Below, one piece after another: positions 44,746 to 52,313 of a stretch of DNA of 64,000 nt. Every line of letters starts with the position of its first letter. The stretch's first letter is position 1. The stretch comes from Frigoriglobus tundricola (GTDB lineage Bacteria > Planctomycetota > Planctomycetia > Gemmatales > Gemmataceae): contig NZ_CP053452.2 in the NCBI RefSeq assembly GCF_013128195.2, forward strand, positions 8,184,001 to 8,248,000, in the 5' to 3' direction. Under the pieces are notes generated by a model, which was not told the origin of the DNA, ran no database searches, and saw only the letters and a list, made by a program, of their open reading frames with translations. The position numbers were made by a program, and so were the translations under genes.

Positions 44746-45518
44746 GAACACACCACGACGAGGAGCGGTGAGAGCAACACGCCGTCGGCCCACACGCGGG
44801 CCGCGCGGACCGAGATGCGCGACCGCAGGGCGTGAAGACCCGCGAGCGCGGCCGTGCTGACGGCCACCGCGATCGCAACGGGCGCCGCCGCCACGACCGC
44901 CGCGCCGACCGCAACCGCTCCGGCCCCGAACACCACCAGCACGGACGGGCGCCGGTTCGGGTCTTCTTCCCACACGCTAATGAGCAAGCAGTTCAGCCAG
45001 CACAGCCCGGCGAACGCGATCACGCCGGTCGTCCAACTCGTATCCGCATCCGTCGCGGCAATGAGCGGGATCGCCGCCCCGAGCGCGAAGACGAGTCCGA
45101 CCGATGCCTCCTTCAGGCCGCGGCCGAGCAACCGTTCGGCGCGGGCCACGTGAACCGCGACGAAATACCCGATCGAGACCACGGCGACCGCGAGGCCCGC
45201 GCGGAGGTACGAGAGGGGCAGGGCGGTGAGCGCCAGAAGCCCGGCCGCGGTGAGTGCCGCGGTGGCGGTCGTCATCCACGCGGCGAAGTTGTGCCCCGCC
45301 GCGCGGTGCCGGTCGGAGGTGGTCACGCCGCCCCGCGCGTCCAAACCGCGGTCGGCGAGGTACACGCCCCAAACGACCAGACCCAGCACGATCGTTGCCG
45401 CGAGCGGGACGGCGATCCCGGCGACGGACGCGAAGAAGAGTTGCCACGTCACCGCGACCGCGGGCGCGTCGAGCGCGAGCAGGTTCGGCCACAGCCACCA
45501 CGGGCGGGAGTCGTTCAC
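44742..45518 (-). CDS. UbiA-like membrane protein
   Basis: A 258-residue protein with about seven transmembrane helices. FASVAGIAVPLAATIVLGLV, then VYLADRGLDARGGVTTSDRH resembles the first aspartate-rich loop of UbiA prenyltransferases (N/D-x-x-D-x-x-x-D), though only an altered D-R-G-L-D form is present. LIAATDADTSW may be the second loop. Such enzymes join a prenyl chain to an aromatic or other ring in the membrane. The altered motifs make activity uncertain. It begins MNDSRPWWLWPNLLALDAPA. Its TGA overlaps the GTG of the following methyltransferase. Confidence 0.62.
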   Translation of the reverse strand: MNDSRPWWLWPNLLALDAPAVAVTWQLFFASVAGIAVPLAATIVLGLVVWGVYLADRGLDARGGVTTSDRHRAAGHNFAAWMTTATAALTAAGLLALTALPLSYLRAGLAVAVVSIGYFVAVHVARAERLLGRGLKEASVGLVFALGAAIPLIAATDADTSWTTGVIAFAGLCWLNCLLISVWEEDPNRRPSVLVVFGAGAVAVGAAVVAAAPVAIAVAVSTAALAGLHALRSRISVRAARVWADGVLLSPLLVVVCS

Positions 45519-45648
45519 CGCGGGTCACACGCGAATATGGAGGAGGCGTCACACTGATCGTAGGGCTGGACGTGCGGGAGAGAAGGGCGGAGCGATGAGA
45601 GAAGGCCGCGTTCCGTGGAGGTTCAACCGTGATCGCCGGACCAATCCA

Positions 45649-45677
45649 ACGGGCCGAGAGGAGACCCCTCGGCCCGT
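45649..45677 (-). terminator. hairpin downstream of YXWGXW gene
   Basis: ACGGGCCGAG (45649-45658) pairs with CTCGGCCCGT (45668-45677) around a 9-base loop, about 65 bases beyond the leftward stop. A second imperfect hairpin, GGCCCTTTCCCGC with GGGAGAGGGCC, lies at about 45688-45713. No U-tract was seen. Confidence 0.42.
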
Positions 45678-45741
45678 GATGACCTTGGCCCTCTCCCTTG
45701 CGGGAAAGGGCCGGACCAGCCCCTCGTATCTTTTTCCGTAC

Positions 45742-47256
45742 CTACTTCTTCTTCGGCGGGGCGACCGGGTGCATCGGCGGGGCGACCGGGTGCGGCGGTT
45801 CAAACTTCGGTATCGGTCGCTCCTCGTGCTTGGGCACCACCACGACAGGCGGTGCCGTGCGCTGGGGCGGGCGGAGCGCCGCGACCGGCGCGGGGGGCCT
45901 GGGCAGGTTGATCATGTGCGGCGCGTCGGTGTGCTGAATCGGAACCTTTCCGCCGGTGAACACCTGGGCTTCGGCGGCACGGCGCTGTTGGGCCGCCTCG
46001 CGCATCACCGTGGCGGCTTTCTGTTCGCGCTGGATCGCCTCCATGTTGATCTGTTCCAGCTTCAACGCGCGCGCGGGGACCCCGACCGCCTTCGCGCCGC
46101 CGATCGGCGCCAGGTTCGTGACCCGGTGCTTGGCGATCTCGTTGAGCGGCACCAGGGCCGTCACGTTTTGCGCGTGCGTCAGGTTCACGTCCTTGTGGAC
46201 GAAGTTCTCGGCGGTCTTATTGGCGCCGATCGCGCGGAGCGCCTCGTTCTGGTTCACCAGGCTGTGCGGCGGGCGCGGGATGGTGCCGTTGAGCCGCTCC
46301 TTGTACAGGTTCCGCAACGCCGGCTCCCACCGCGCGTCGCCGGCGTGCTGGTGGTGGTAGTACGCGAACGTCGGGTCGTACGCGCCCTTCACCGGGTGGT
46401 AGTCGGGCCACGCCACAAACCCGAGTTTCCCGAACCGCGGCTCAAAGTAGTCACCGAAGTAGTAGTGCCGCGCGGCCGAGCGGACGAACAGCGCGCCCAA
46501 CAGGAAGTCCGTGGCGACCACTTGTTGCGGGACGTACGGCCGCCCGCCCCCTCCGAACACGCGGGGATCGATGTACGCGGGGGCGAAGAGGAGCCCCCGC
46601 TGGTCCAGGGGGTAGTCCCAGTAGCCGTCGATGAAGATCGAGCCGCTCGGGGTCCACTGGTAGCAGGGCGGCGTCCACACCCAGTTCGCCTGGTACGGGA
46701 TCCAGTGACCCGGGCGCCAGAAGTACCGGTTGGTCACGTACACCCAGCACCCGGGCGCGTAAATGCTGTTCGCATCGGGCGGCGGCGCCGACGGCCCCTG
46801 ATCGAGCGTCGGGGGAGGGGTGGGCAGGTACTGAACCTGCGTCAGCTCGTTCGGCGCCCAGAACCCGGCCACCCAGACCCACCCGCCGTCGACCGGTTGC
46901 CAGTGGCCGGGGAGCCAGCGGCGGCCGGGCGGCACGTCCCGCCAGCACCCGCTGATCCACATGAAGTTCTGCGTGCCGTCGTCCCAGGCCCAGTAGCCCG
47001 GAATCCACTGCACGTTGTCCCCCTCGGGCTTTTGATCCGGCGGCAGCTCCTCGATCGGTTCCGGCGGCTGCTTGGTGACGACCGGTCCGGGCGCGGGTTG
47101 CAGGTCGCTCGGCTGCGCGAACGCCTCGTGGACCGGTCCGCGGGCCTGAACGTCCACGCCGGGCTGGCCGCCGGGGTCGGGCGGCGGGGGCGGATCTTGT
47201 GCGCGGCCGAGCGCACCCACAAGAACGAATACGCTCAGAGCGAGCGCGACTGGCAT
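45742..47256 (-). CDS. YXWGXW repeat-containing exported protein
   Basis: A protein of about 504 residues with a signal peptide (MPVALALSVFVLVGALGRAQ), then a Pro/Asp/Gly segment and several W/Y-rich repeats (WIPGYWAWDDGTQNFMWISG, RWLPGHWQPVDGGWVWVAGF, YFWRPGHWIPYQANWVWTPP), the hallmark of YXWGXW proteins. The middle holds VNQNEALRAIGANKTAENFV, a helical stretch follows (ALKLEQINMEAIQREQKAAT), and the end is Pro/His-rich (PPVVVVPKHEERPIPKFEPP). The family is found in planctomycete envelopes with no assigned function. The start at 47256 is picked because it opens the signal peptide. Confidence 0.78.
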   Translation of the reverse strand: MPVALALSVFVLVGALGRAQDPPPPPDPGGQPGVDVQARGPVHEAFAQPSDLQPAPGPVVTKQPPEPIEELPPDQKPEGDNVQWIPGYWAWDDGTQNFMWISGCWRDVPPGRRWLPGHWQPVDGGWVWVAGFWAPNELTQVQYLPTPPPTLDQGPSAPPPDANSIYAPGCWVYVTNRYFWRPGHWIPYQANWVWTPPCYQWTPSGSIFIDGYWDYPLDQRGLLFAPAYIDPRVFGGGGRPYVPQQVVATDFLLGALFVRSAARHYYFGDYFEPRFGKLGFVAWPDYHPVKGAYDPTFAYYHHQHAGDARWEPALRNLYKERLNGTIPRPPHSLVNQNEALRAIGANKTAENFVHKDVNLTHAQNVTALVPLNEIAKHRVTNLAPIGGAKAVGVPARALKLEQINMEAIQREQKAATVMREAAQQRRAAEAQVFTGGKVPIQHTDAPHMINLPRPPAPVAALRPPQRTAPPVVVVPKHEERPIPKFEPPHPVAPPMHPVAPPKKK

Positions 47257-47327
47257 GCGATAGGTGCGGGTAATCAAGGTGCCCTCACAGGTGCGGAGGA
47301 TCGTTTCGGCGTACCAGAAACGGAGCG

Positions 47328-47810
47328 TTGAAGGGAAGACTTTGGATGCACAAAGGCGAACGGCGTGCATACGGCGTGCCGGCACCGTTGAGCGGAGCGG
47401 GTTGCGGGTTCTACTCTTGCTCGCGGCAGCGTGTTGGGGATCATTGGGTTGACTCGACTGCCACTCCCGGGCATTCCGCGCTGAGCGGATCGGCCCGCGC
47501 CCAAGATGCCCAGGACAAGGCCACCGCGTTCGTGGAGAAGCTCGGCGGAACGGTCACCCGCGCTAATACCCGCCCCGGGAAACCGGTCGTCAAGGTCTTC
47601 CTGCTGAGGAGAAGCCTGTCGGACCAAGACTTGCGCGCCCCTGCTCCCATTCAACACCTGACCGGCCTCGATCTCAGCTCGGCATAGGTAACGGGCGCCT
47701 GGCTCCTGCGACTCGCGGCGTTCTCGAACCTGACGGATCTCAACCTCTCGTTTACCGACGTCACGATGCCGTGTGGAAATCTCTCGAACGTTGGTCACCG
47801 CTCGGCTCTT
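47328..47810 (+). pseudogene. truncated leucine-rich-repeat gene
   Basis: Frame 47328 reads DKATAFVEKLGGTVTRANTR then PGKPVVKVFLLRRSLSDQDL and IQHLTGLDLSSA, followed by TAG at about 47685. After the stop the same frame continues WLLRLAAFSNLTDLNLSFTD. These are the units of Gemmata-type LRR proteins (LGG-VTRD-PGKPVV-VDLS). LRR similarity stops near 47770, and the palindromic element at 47811 follows directly. It is thus a nonsense-interrupted and truncated remnant. The part before DKATAF has no clear family and the start is not defined. Confidence 0.6.
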
Positions 47811-47857
47811 TTCAGCCCGCAGGGCTGGGACAGCACCGCCCCGGGCAATGCCCGGGG
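47811..47857. repeat. dispersed palindromic element, copy 1
   Basis: The TTCAGCCCGCAGGGCTGGG motif (palindrome CAGCCC-GCA-GGGCTG, 47813-47827) is followed by CCCCGGGCA-A-TGCCCGGGG (47839-47857). The first motif matches copy 2 at 58287 at 20 of 21 positions. It lies at the truncated end of the LRR remnant and next to the stop of the following leftward gene. Confidence 0.7.
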
Positions 47858-47922
47858 AACGAGCCGCGGTTGAGATCGTAAATGCGTTCTCGGTTGAGAC
47901 AGCGGAGGGTTCGGCACACGCA

Positions 47923-48402
47923 TCAGTGGTGCGCCCCCCGACTGCCGGCCTGCAAGTGCAGACGGAGCGCCTCCACGTCCACATCGACGGTCACCCGGCT
48001 CTGGTACAAGCGCCCCGTCAGGTGGCGCTCGGACGAGTTCGAGACCTCGTGCCAGCCGCGGATGACACCCGTGCCGTTGTGCCGGACGGACGCGAGATAG
48101 GACTGACTGTGTTGCCGCCAGGCGGCCGCGCTCACCTCGGCGGTGATCGCCTGGTGCAGAGCCGACTCGATGGCGCTTTGGAACGCGGTATCGGGTGTGG
48201 GGCCGCTCCCCTTGGCCAGAATTCGGGCGGCCGACGGCGCGGGGAGGGCGGGAGAGGGATCGGTCGCAACGGCGGGGATGATCTCGGCGGGTGGAGGGTC
48301 GTGACCGATGTCGTCGAAGTGCCGGATCCCCACCGGTGCGATGATACTGGTGAACGCGACCCCGAGAACCTTCCAGTAGGTGGGGGGGATTTTCGCAAGC
48401 AT
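47923..48402 (-). CDS. hypothetical membrane-associated protein
   Basis: A 159-residue protein beginning MLAKIPPTYWKVLGVAFTSI with a probable N-terminal membrane segment, then a Pro/Ala-rich stretch (PAEIIPAVATDPSPALPAPS), and a helical end (SAIESALHQAITAEVSAAAW, HGTGVIRGWHEVSNSSERHL). No family recognised. AGGA lies 9 bases before the ATG. An in-frame ATG at 48495 is not used since the added residues look like shadow coding. A 21-bp inverted repeat lies 76 bases upstream of the start. Confidence 0.5.
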   Translation of the reverse strand: MLAKIPPTYWKVLGVAFTSIIAPVGIRHFDDIGHDPPPAEIIPAVATDPSPALPAPSAARILAKGSGPTPDTAFQSAIESALHQAITAEVSAAAWRQHSQSYLASVRHNGTGVIRGWHEVSNSSERHLTGRLYQSRVTVDVDVEALRLHLQAGSRGAHH

Positions 48403-48730
48403 TGCGACTCGTCCTTGAGTGCCACGGGCGACTTGTCCTATCCGGGTATATGGCAACCGACAAACCGTCTGACAGGGAATGTGCCGCGCCGGCACATTTT
48501 GAAAAAAGTGGAAAGCCGTTGAGTCTTGGGTGCGAAACTCGGCACGCCTTCAGGCGTGAGTGCGCGGGGCCGACGTGTCACGTGCCGCTTGACTCGCGTT
48601 TCGCGGGTGCCGATGGCGCAGGGTTTGCTTGTCTATTTCGCTTCGCGGACGGTCCGACGGGGGCGTCTCGTCGGCCGCCCGCGATTCCGCAGCCCGCCAC
48701 CGTGTGGGCACTTTTCGGAGGGACTCTCCC
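48403..48730. other. divergent intergenic region
   Basis: Carries upstream regions of a leftward and a rightward gene. It contains the inverted repeat at 48478-48498 followed by an AT-rich stretch (TTTTGAAAAAAGTGG) that could be promoter DNA. No coding potential is seen. Confidence 0.4.
48478..48498. promoter_or_regulatory. inverted repeat AATGTGCCG-CGC-CGGCACATT
   Basis: Perfect 9-bp arms with a 3-base centre, next to AT-rich DNA, between divergent genes. It has the size and symmetry of a dimeric regulator's operator, but no regulator is assigned and a terminator or chance repeat cannot be excluded. Confidence 0.4.
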
Positions 48731-48943
48731 ATGTCGAAGAAAGCCGCCGCGTCGCACAAGAAGGCCGCCGAGCACAGCAAGAAGGCCGGCGAACATCACG
48801 AGCACGCCGCCAAGCATCACGAGGCCGGCAACCACGAAAAGGCGGCGCACCACGCCCACACCGCTCAGGGCCACCAGACCCAGGCGGAGAAGCACGGCGA
48901 CGAAGCCGCCACTCACCACGCCGAGGAACACGGCACCAAGTAG
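48731..48943 (+). CDS. small histidine/lysine-rich protein
   Basis: A 70-residue protein starting MSKKAAASHKKAAEHSKKAG. The sequence is almost wholly Ala, His, Lys and Glu in short repeated words (KKAAEH, HHEHAAKHH, NHEKAAHHAHTAQGH, EEHGTK). It resembles small His-rich proteins found in many Proteobacteria, including the shared word EAGNHEKAAHHAHTA. The many histidines could bind metal or nucleic acid. Function unproven. GGAGGG lies 8 bases before the ATG, a strong start. Compared with its neighbours it is low-complexity, and its similarity to proteobacterial proteins raises the possibility of transfer. Confidence 0.75.
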   Translation: MSKKAAASHKKAAEHSKKAGEHHEHAAKHHEAGNHEKAAHHAHTAQGHQTQAEKHGDEAATHHAEEHGTK

Positions 48944-49022
48944 CCCTCGCGCCCGTCAACGAGACGGCCCCGGTCACGGAAACGGAACCGGGGCTGAATC
49001 GTTTCGTACCCGGCTCGACCGA

Positions 49023-49256
49023 TTAGCACTCCCGGATCTGAACCCGGAAGCCTTCGTGGCGGAAGTGATGAGCGGCCCGTTCGGCCTCGAACCGGTTGTG
49101 GTACACGCCGCGCACTTCCCAGCAGCGGCCGCACTCGACCAGCACCTCGAAGCGCCGGTGGAGGGGGGCCGCCGCTTCGGCGGCGGTCGGGGTCAGGCTC
49201 AGCCCGGTGAGGGTCGCGGTAGCAATCACGGCAGACAGGACCAGCTTGCGGATCAT
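49023..49256 (-). CDS. small exported hypothetical protein
   Basis: A 77-residue protein beginning with a signal peptide (MIRKLVLSAVIATATLTGLS, with likely cleavage after TAAEAA). The mature part is about 48 residues: PLHRRFEVLVECGRCWEVRG, then NRFEAERAAHHFRHEGFRVQ. Cys in ECGRCW and the final REC could pair. The EAERAAHHFRHEGFRVQI stretch resembles a small ferredoxin-like or SPOR-like fold, but no family is certain. GAGGAGAG precedes the ATG at 49256. A longer frame to 49673 exists, but its N-terminus is shadow of the kinase gene. Confidence 0.6.
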   Translation of the reverse strand: MIRKLVLSAVIATATLTGLSLTPTAAEAAAPLHRRFEVLVECGRCWEVRGVYHNRFEAERAAHHFRHEGFRVQIREC

Positions 49257-49351
49257 GGCTCTCTCCTCTGAGGGGGACCGATCGTTTGGGTCGGTCTTAC
49301 GCGAGAAGAACGAACCGCGCCGGTGGGTTTGCGCCCGGCCCCGCGTGGCTC

Positions 49352-50860
49352 TCATCCGGGGTTCACGGGACGGGTCGGTTGCGAAGCCTGGGACGAGGGA
49401 GCCTCCGCTGGCGCACAAGCGAGGGTTTCCAGCGGCGCCGGGCGGCGGGCCGCGGCCGGGAGGCGCACCGTGATTCGGCAGCCACGGCGGCCCTCGCTCG
49501 CGGCGCTGATCGATCCGTCGAGGGCCGCCGCGATGCGCGCGGCCACGGCGAGTCCCAGACCGACCCCGGGCACGCCGCACGTCCGCGCCTGTTCCGCACG
49601 GAAGAACGGGCGGAACAGGTGCGGCAGGTCCGCGGGCGCGATCCCGCAGCCGTGGTCCTCCACCTGCACCCACACGTCGCGCGGGTCCCCGCCGATGCGC
49701 ACCACGACCGGCGTTCCGGGGGCACTGTACTTGAAGGCGTTATCGAGGACCGCGTCGAGCAGTTCGCCGAACAGGTCCGGGTGGATGAGTGCCGCCGCTT
49801 CCGCTGGCGGCCGGTCGACCTCCAGATCGCCCCCGCGTGGGCCGCTCGTCCAGGCCCGCAGCCGCGCCGGAACCCAGGCGGCGAGATCGACCCGCTCCAG
49901 TCCCGGCAGCGCGCGTCCGCATCGGACCGGGCCAGGAACAGGAGCGCCTCCACCACGCGCCGCAACCGCCCGGCCTGGTCCAGAACCGACCCCAGCGCCC
50001 GGCGGTACTCGTCCGGCGCGCGGTCCCGGCGGAGCGCGACCTCGACCTGTCCGATGAGCCGCCGCGAGTGGGGTGCGGAGCTGGTGCGACGCCTCCCCGG
50101 CGAAGCTGCCGCCGCGCTCGAACGCCTCGCCCAGGCGGTCCAGTAGCCCGTTGAACGCCCGGGCGAGGTCGGCGAGTTCGTCCGCCGCGGCGCCGCTCGG
50201 GAGCCGCTCGGAGAGTTCAGACGCGCCCATCGAACGGGCCGCGGCCGCCATCCGGGCCACCGGGGCCAATACCCGGCGGCAGACGGTGCGACCGGCGACG
50301 AGGGCCACCCCCAGCGTCACGAGGGTGAGCGCCGCGAGCGTGGCCGCGAGCGCCCGCAAGGTCGCGTACACCGGGTCGAGCGGTACCGCGACGGTGATGA
50401 CCAGTGCGGTGTACCGGTCGGGCTTGAGCGGTCCGGCCGGTGGAGTGGCCGGTGCCATCCGCAGCCGGGCCGCCTGCCAGGCGCGGTCCCCGTGCTCCAC
50501 CCGCCGCGGGTTGCGGTGGCCGGTCTGGAACCCGCGGTCCGCATCGGCCAGCAGTTGCGGTGCGTCGGGCTGTGGGGAACGGTCGATCACGTTCCCGGCG
50601 CCGTCGGTCAGCACCCAATAAAGTTCCTCGCCGAACGAACTCGAAGAGAGGGCGTGCGGGCGGCTGTGCGGTTCCCACTCGACGCCATCGGGTTTGACCT
50701 CGGCGGCCGCGGCCATCTGTAGGACTTCGGCGCGGAGCCGGTCGTCGAGCTGGCGGTGGAGGTGGTAATCGGCGATGGCGTAGAGCGCGACCGAAAACGC
50801 CACCAGCACCGTCGCGAGGGCGGCGAGGAAGAACAGGGAGAGGCGGGCGGTCAAGGTCAC
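49352..50860 (-). CDS. sensor histidine kinase, two compensating frameshifts
   Basis: A 502-residue frame with TM1 (residues 8-29), a periplasmic sensor part, TM2 (about 165-190) and HAMP (RRVLAPVARMAAAARSMGAS). A HisKA box (EASHQLRTPLAA) leads to the ATPase domain (LLDAVLDNAFKYSAPGTPVV, DHGCGIAPADLPHLFRPFF, GLGLAVAARIAAALDG). Between HQLRTPLAA and PGLERVDLAAW the frame is scrambled. The other frame reads LIGQVEVALRRDRAPDEYRR, then RLRRVVEALLFLARSDADA, the expected dimerisation helix. An extra base near 50056-50066 and a lost one near 49905-49920 cancel. Start GTG at 50860, three bases after the regulator's stop. It pairs with the OmpR-type regulator upstream. Confidence 0.8.
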   Translation of the reverse strand: MTLTARLSLFFLAALATVLVAFSVALYAIADYHLHRQLDDRLRAEVLQMAAAAEVKPDGVEWEPHSRPHALSSSSFGEELYWVLTDGAGNVIDRSPQPDAPQLLADADRGFQTGHRNPRRVEHGDRAWQAARLRMAPATPPAGPLKPDRYTALVITVAVPLDPVYATLRALAATLAALTLVTLGVALVAGRTVCRRVLAPVARMAAAARSMGASELSERLPSGAAADELADLARAFNGLLDRLGEAFERGGSFAGEASHQLRTPLAAAHRTGRGRAPPGPRAGRVPPGAGVGSGPGRAVAARGGGAPVPGPVRCGRALPGLERVDLAAWVPARLRAWTSGPRGGDLEVDRPPAEAAALIHPDLFGELLDAVLDNAFKYSAPGTPVVVRIGGDPRDVWVQVEDHGCGIAPADLPHLFRPFFRAEQARTCGVPGVGLGLAVAARIAAALDGSISAASEGRRGCRITVRLPAAARRPAPLETLACAPAEAPSSQASQPTRPVNPG

Positions 50861-50863
50861 AGG

Positions 50864-51542
50864 TCACTCCGGCTCGGCCCCGAACGAATAGCCCCGGCCC
50901 CGGAGCGTCCGGATCAACCGGGCGCCGTGGGCCTCGAGCTTCTTCCGAAGCTCCATCACGTGAACCTCGAGCGTGTTCGAGAGGCCGTCGTACCGCTCGT
51001 CCCAGACCGCCTCGTAGATCCGCGTGCGGCTCAGCACCTCGCCGGGGTGGCGGAGGAAGAAGACGAGCAGCGCCTCCTCCTTCGCCGTGAGGTCGAGTTT
51101 CTGGCCGGCGCGCTCGGCGCGGTGGGTGGCCAGGTCGAGCCGCACGTCGGCGTGGGCGAGGACGGTGCCGGCGGGCGCGCCGGGGCGCCGGGTCAGCGCG
51201 CACCCGGGCCAACAGCTCCTCGAACGCGAACGGCTTGCAGAGGTAATCGTTGGCCCCGCCGTCCAGCCCCCGGACCCGGTCCGAGACCGCGTCGCGGGCG
51301 GTGAGCATCAGGACCGGCGTTTCGCAGCCCGACTGGCGGTACATCTTCAGCAGCGTGAGCCCGTCCCGGCCGGGGAGCCACCAATCGAGCAGGACCACGT
51401 CCCACACGTGCGTGTTCATGTAGTGCCAGCCGGCGTCGCCGTCCGTCGCCCACTCGACGGCGAACCCCTCCTCGCGCAGCCCGCGGGCGACGAAGTCGCC
51501 GATCGCGTGTTCGTCCTCGACGAGCAGGATCCGAATACCCAT
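50864..51542 (-). CDS. OmpR/PhoB-family response regulator, frameshifted
   Basis: About 226 residues once the frame is restored. The receiver domain starts MGIRILLVEDEHAIGDFVAR, with phospho-Asp in DVVLLDWWLPG, and the conserved Lys in NDYLCKPFAFEELLARVRA. One base is missing near 51200-51206. Afterwards the DNA-binding part continues VLAHADVRLDLATHRAERAG and LDLTAKEEALLVFFLRHPGE, then RIYEAVWDERYDGLSNTLEV and RTLRGRGYSFGAEPE. This is a winged-helix regulator acting with the kinase encoded next. As read, the break would remove the DNA-binding domain. It is in a G/C-rich run, so a sequencing error is likely. Confidence 0.82.
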
Positions 51543-51603
51543 GTCGCGGCCCCCTCCGGACCGCGGGCGGCCCATACTGTCCGCCCGCTCCCGTGTACTC
51601 GGA

Positions 51604-52104
51604 CTACTTCTTCTCCTTTTCCTTCTTCTTCTTCTCTTCCTCGTGTTTGATTTTACCATCGGCCGCGATTTGCACTTCAACTTCTTTCTTGTCGGTGGTC
51701 AGCACCAGGACCTCGTAGAAGTCCAGTTTCTCCTTGCCGTCCTTCACCGCGTACACCGCTTCGACCGTCTTGTACGTCACCTTGGGGTACTTGTTGTCCA
51801 GCGCCGCGACCACCGCTTTGGGCAGGTCTTTCGCGTCGATCTCCTGCTCGATGAGCGTGATCACGCCGTCGGCGGTGAGCGTCAGGTCGATGGTCTTGCC
51901 GGCCTCCTTCAGTTCCACCTCGTAGACGAACTTGCCGCCTTCCTTCTCGACACTGGCGCCGACGGCCTCGGCCTTGGGGAAGCGCTTCTTGGCCGCTTCC
52001 AGCACGCCCTTCGGCAACTTGTCAAGGGGAACCTTTTCCTCGTCCGCCCGGCCCCATGCGGTGATCGCGAACGCGGCCACGGTGGTCAGGAGCAGATAAC
52101 GCAT
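51604..52104 (-). CDS. PepSY-like exported protein
   Basis: A 166-residue protein with a signal peptide (MRYLLLTTVAAFAITAWGRA). Two PepSY-like units follow: LPKGVLEAAKKRFPKAEAVG with KFVYEVELKEAGKTIDLTLT, and DLPKAVVAALDNKYPKVTYK with KLDFYEVLVLTTDKKEVEVQ. The tail is a run of Lys/Glu (KHEEEKKKKEKEKK). PepSY domains bind or inhibit envelope proteases and are often encoded beside two-component systems, as here, 61 bases upstream of the regulator. So this is plausibly the input or target of that system. GAGGAG lies 8 bases before the ATG. Confidence 0.8.
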   Translation of the reverse strand: MRYLLLTTVAAFAITAWGRADEEKVPLDKLPKGVLEAAKKRFPKAEAVGASVEKEGGKFVYEVELKEAGKTIDLTLTADGVITLIEQEIDAKDLPKAVVAALDNKYPKVTYKTVEAVYAVKDGKEKLDFYEVLVLTTDKKEVEVQIAADGKIKHEEEKKKKEKEKK

Positions 52105-52313
52105 CGCTGGATTCTCCTCGCCCGCACGGACCACCGCCCGATGTGGGTTGGCCGGCCCGGTGCTGGGTACACTCTATTCGGGCGGCGTAAGTGGGGAGTG
52201 AAGCACCCATAAGAAATGATTTATGTTCGCGTCATCGCGGGCTCATGTCGCGTCGCTATCGTTCTCCCACCGGGCCGGAACGTCGGCCCGGTTCGAGGCG
52301 CGGAGCGATCACG

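Noticed and set aside
45226..47331. A 701-codon frame antisense to the YXWGXW gene
   Set aside because: No domain. The reverse strand has repeated W/Y motifs and a signal peptide.
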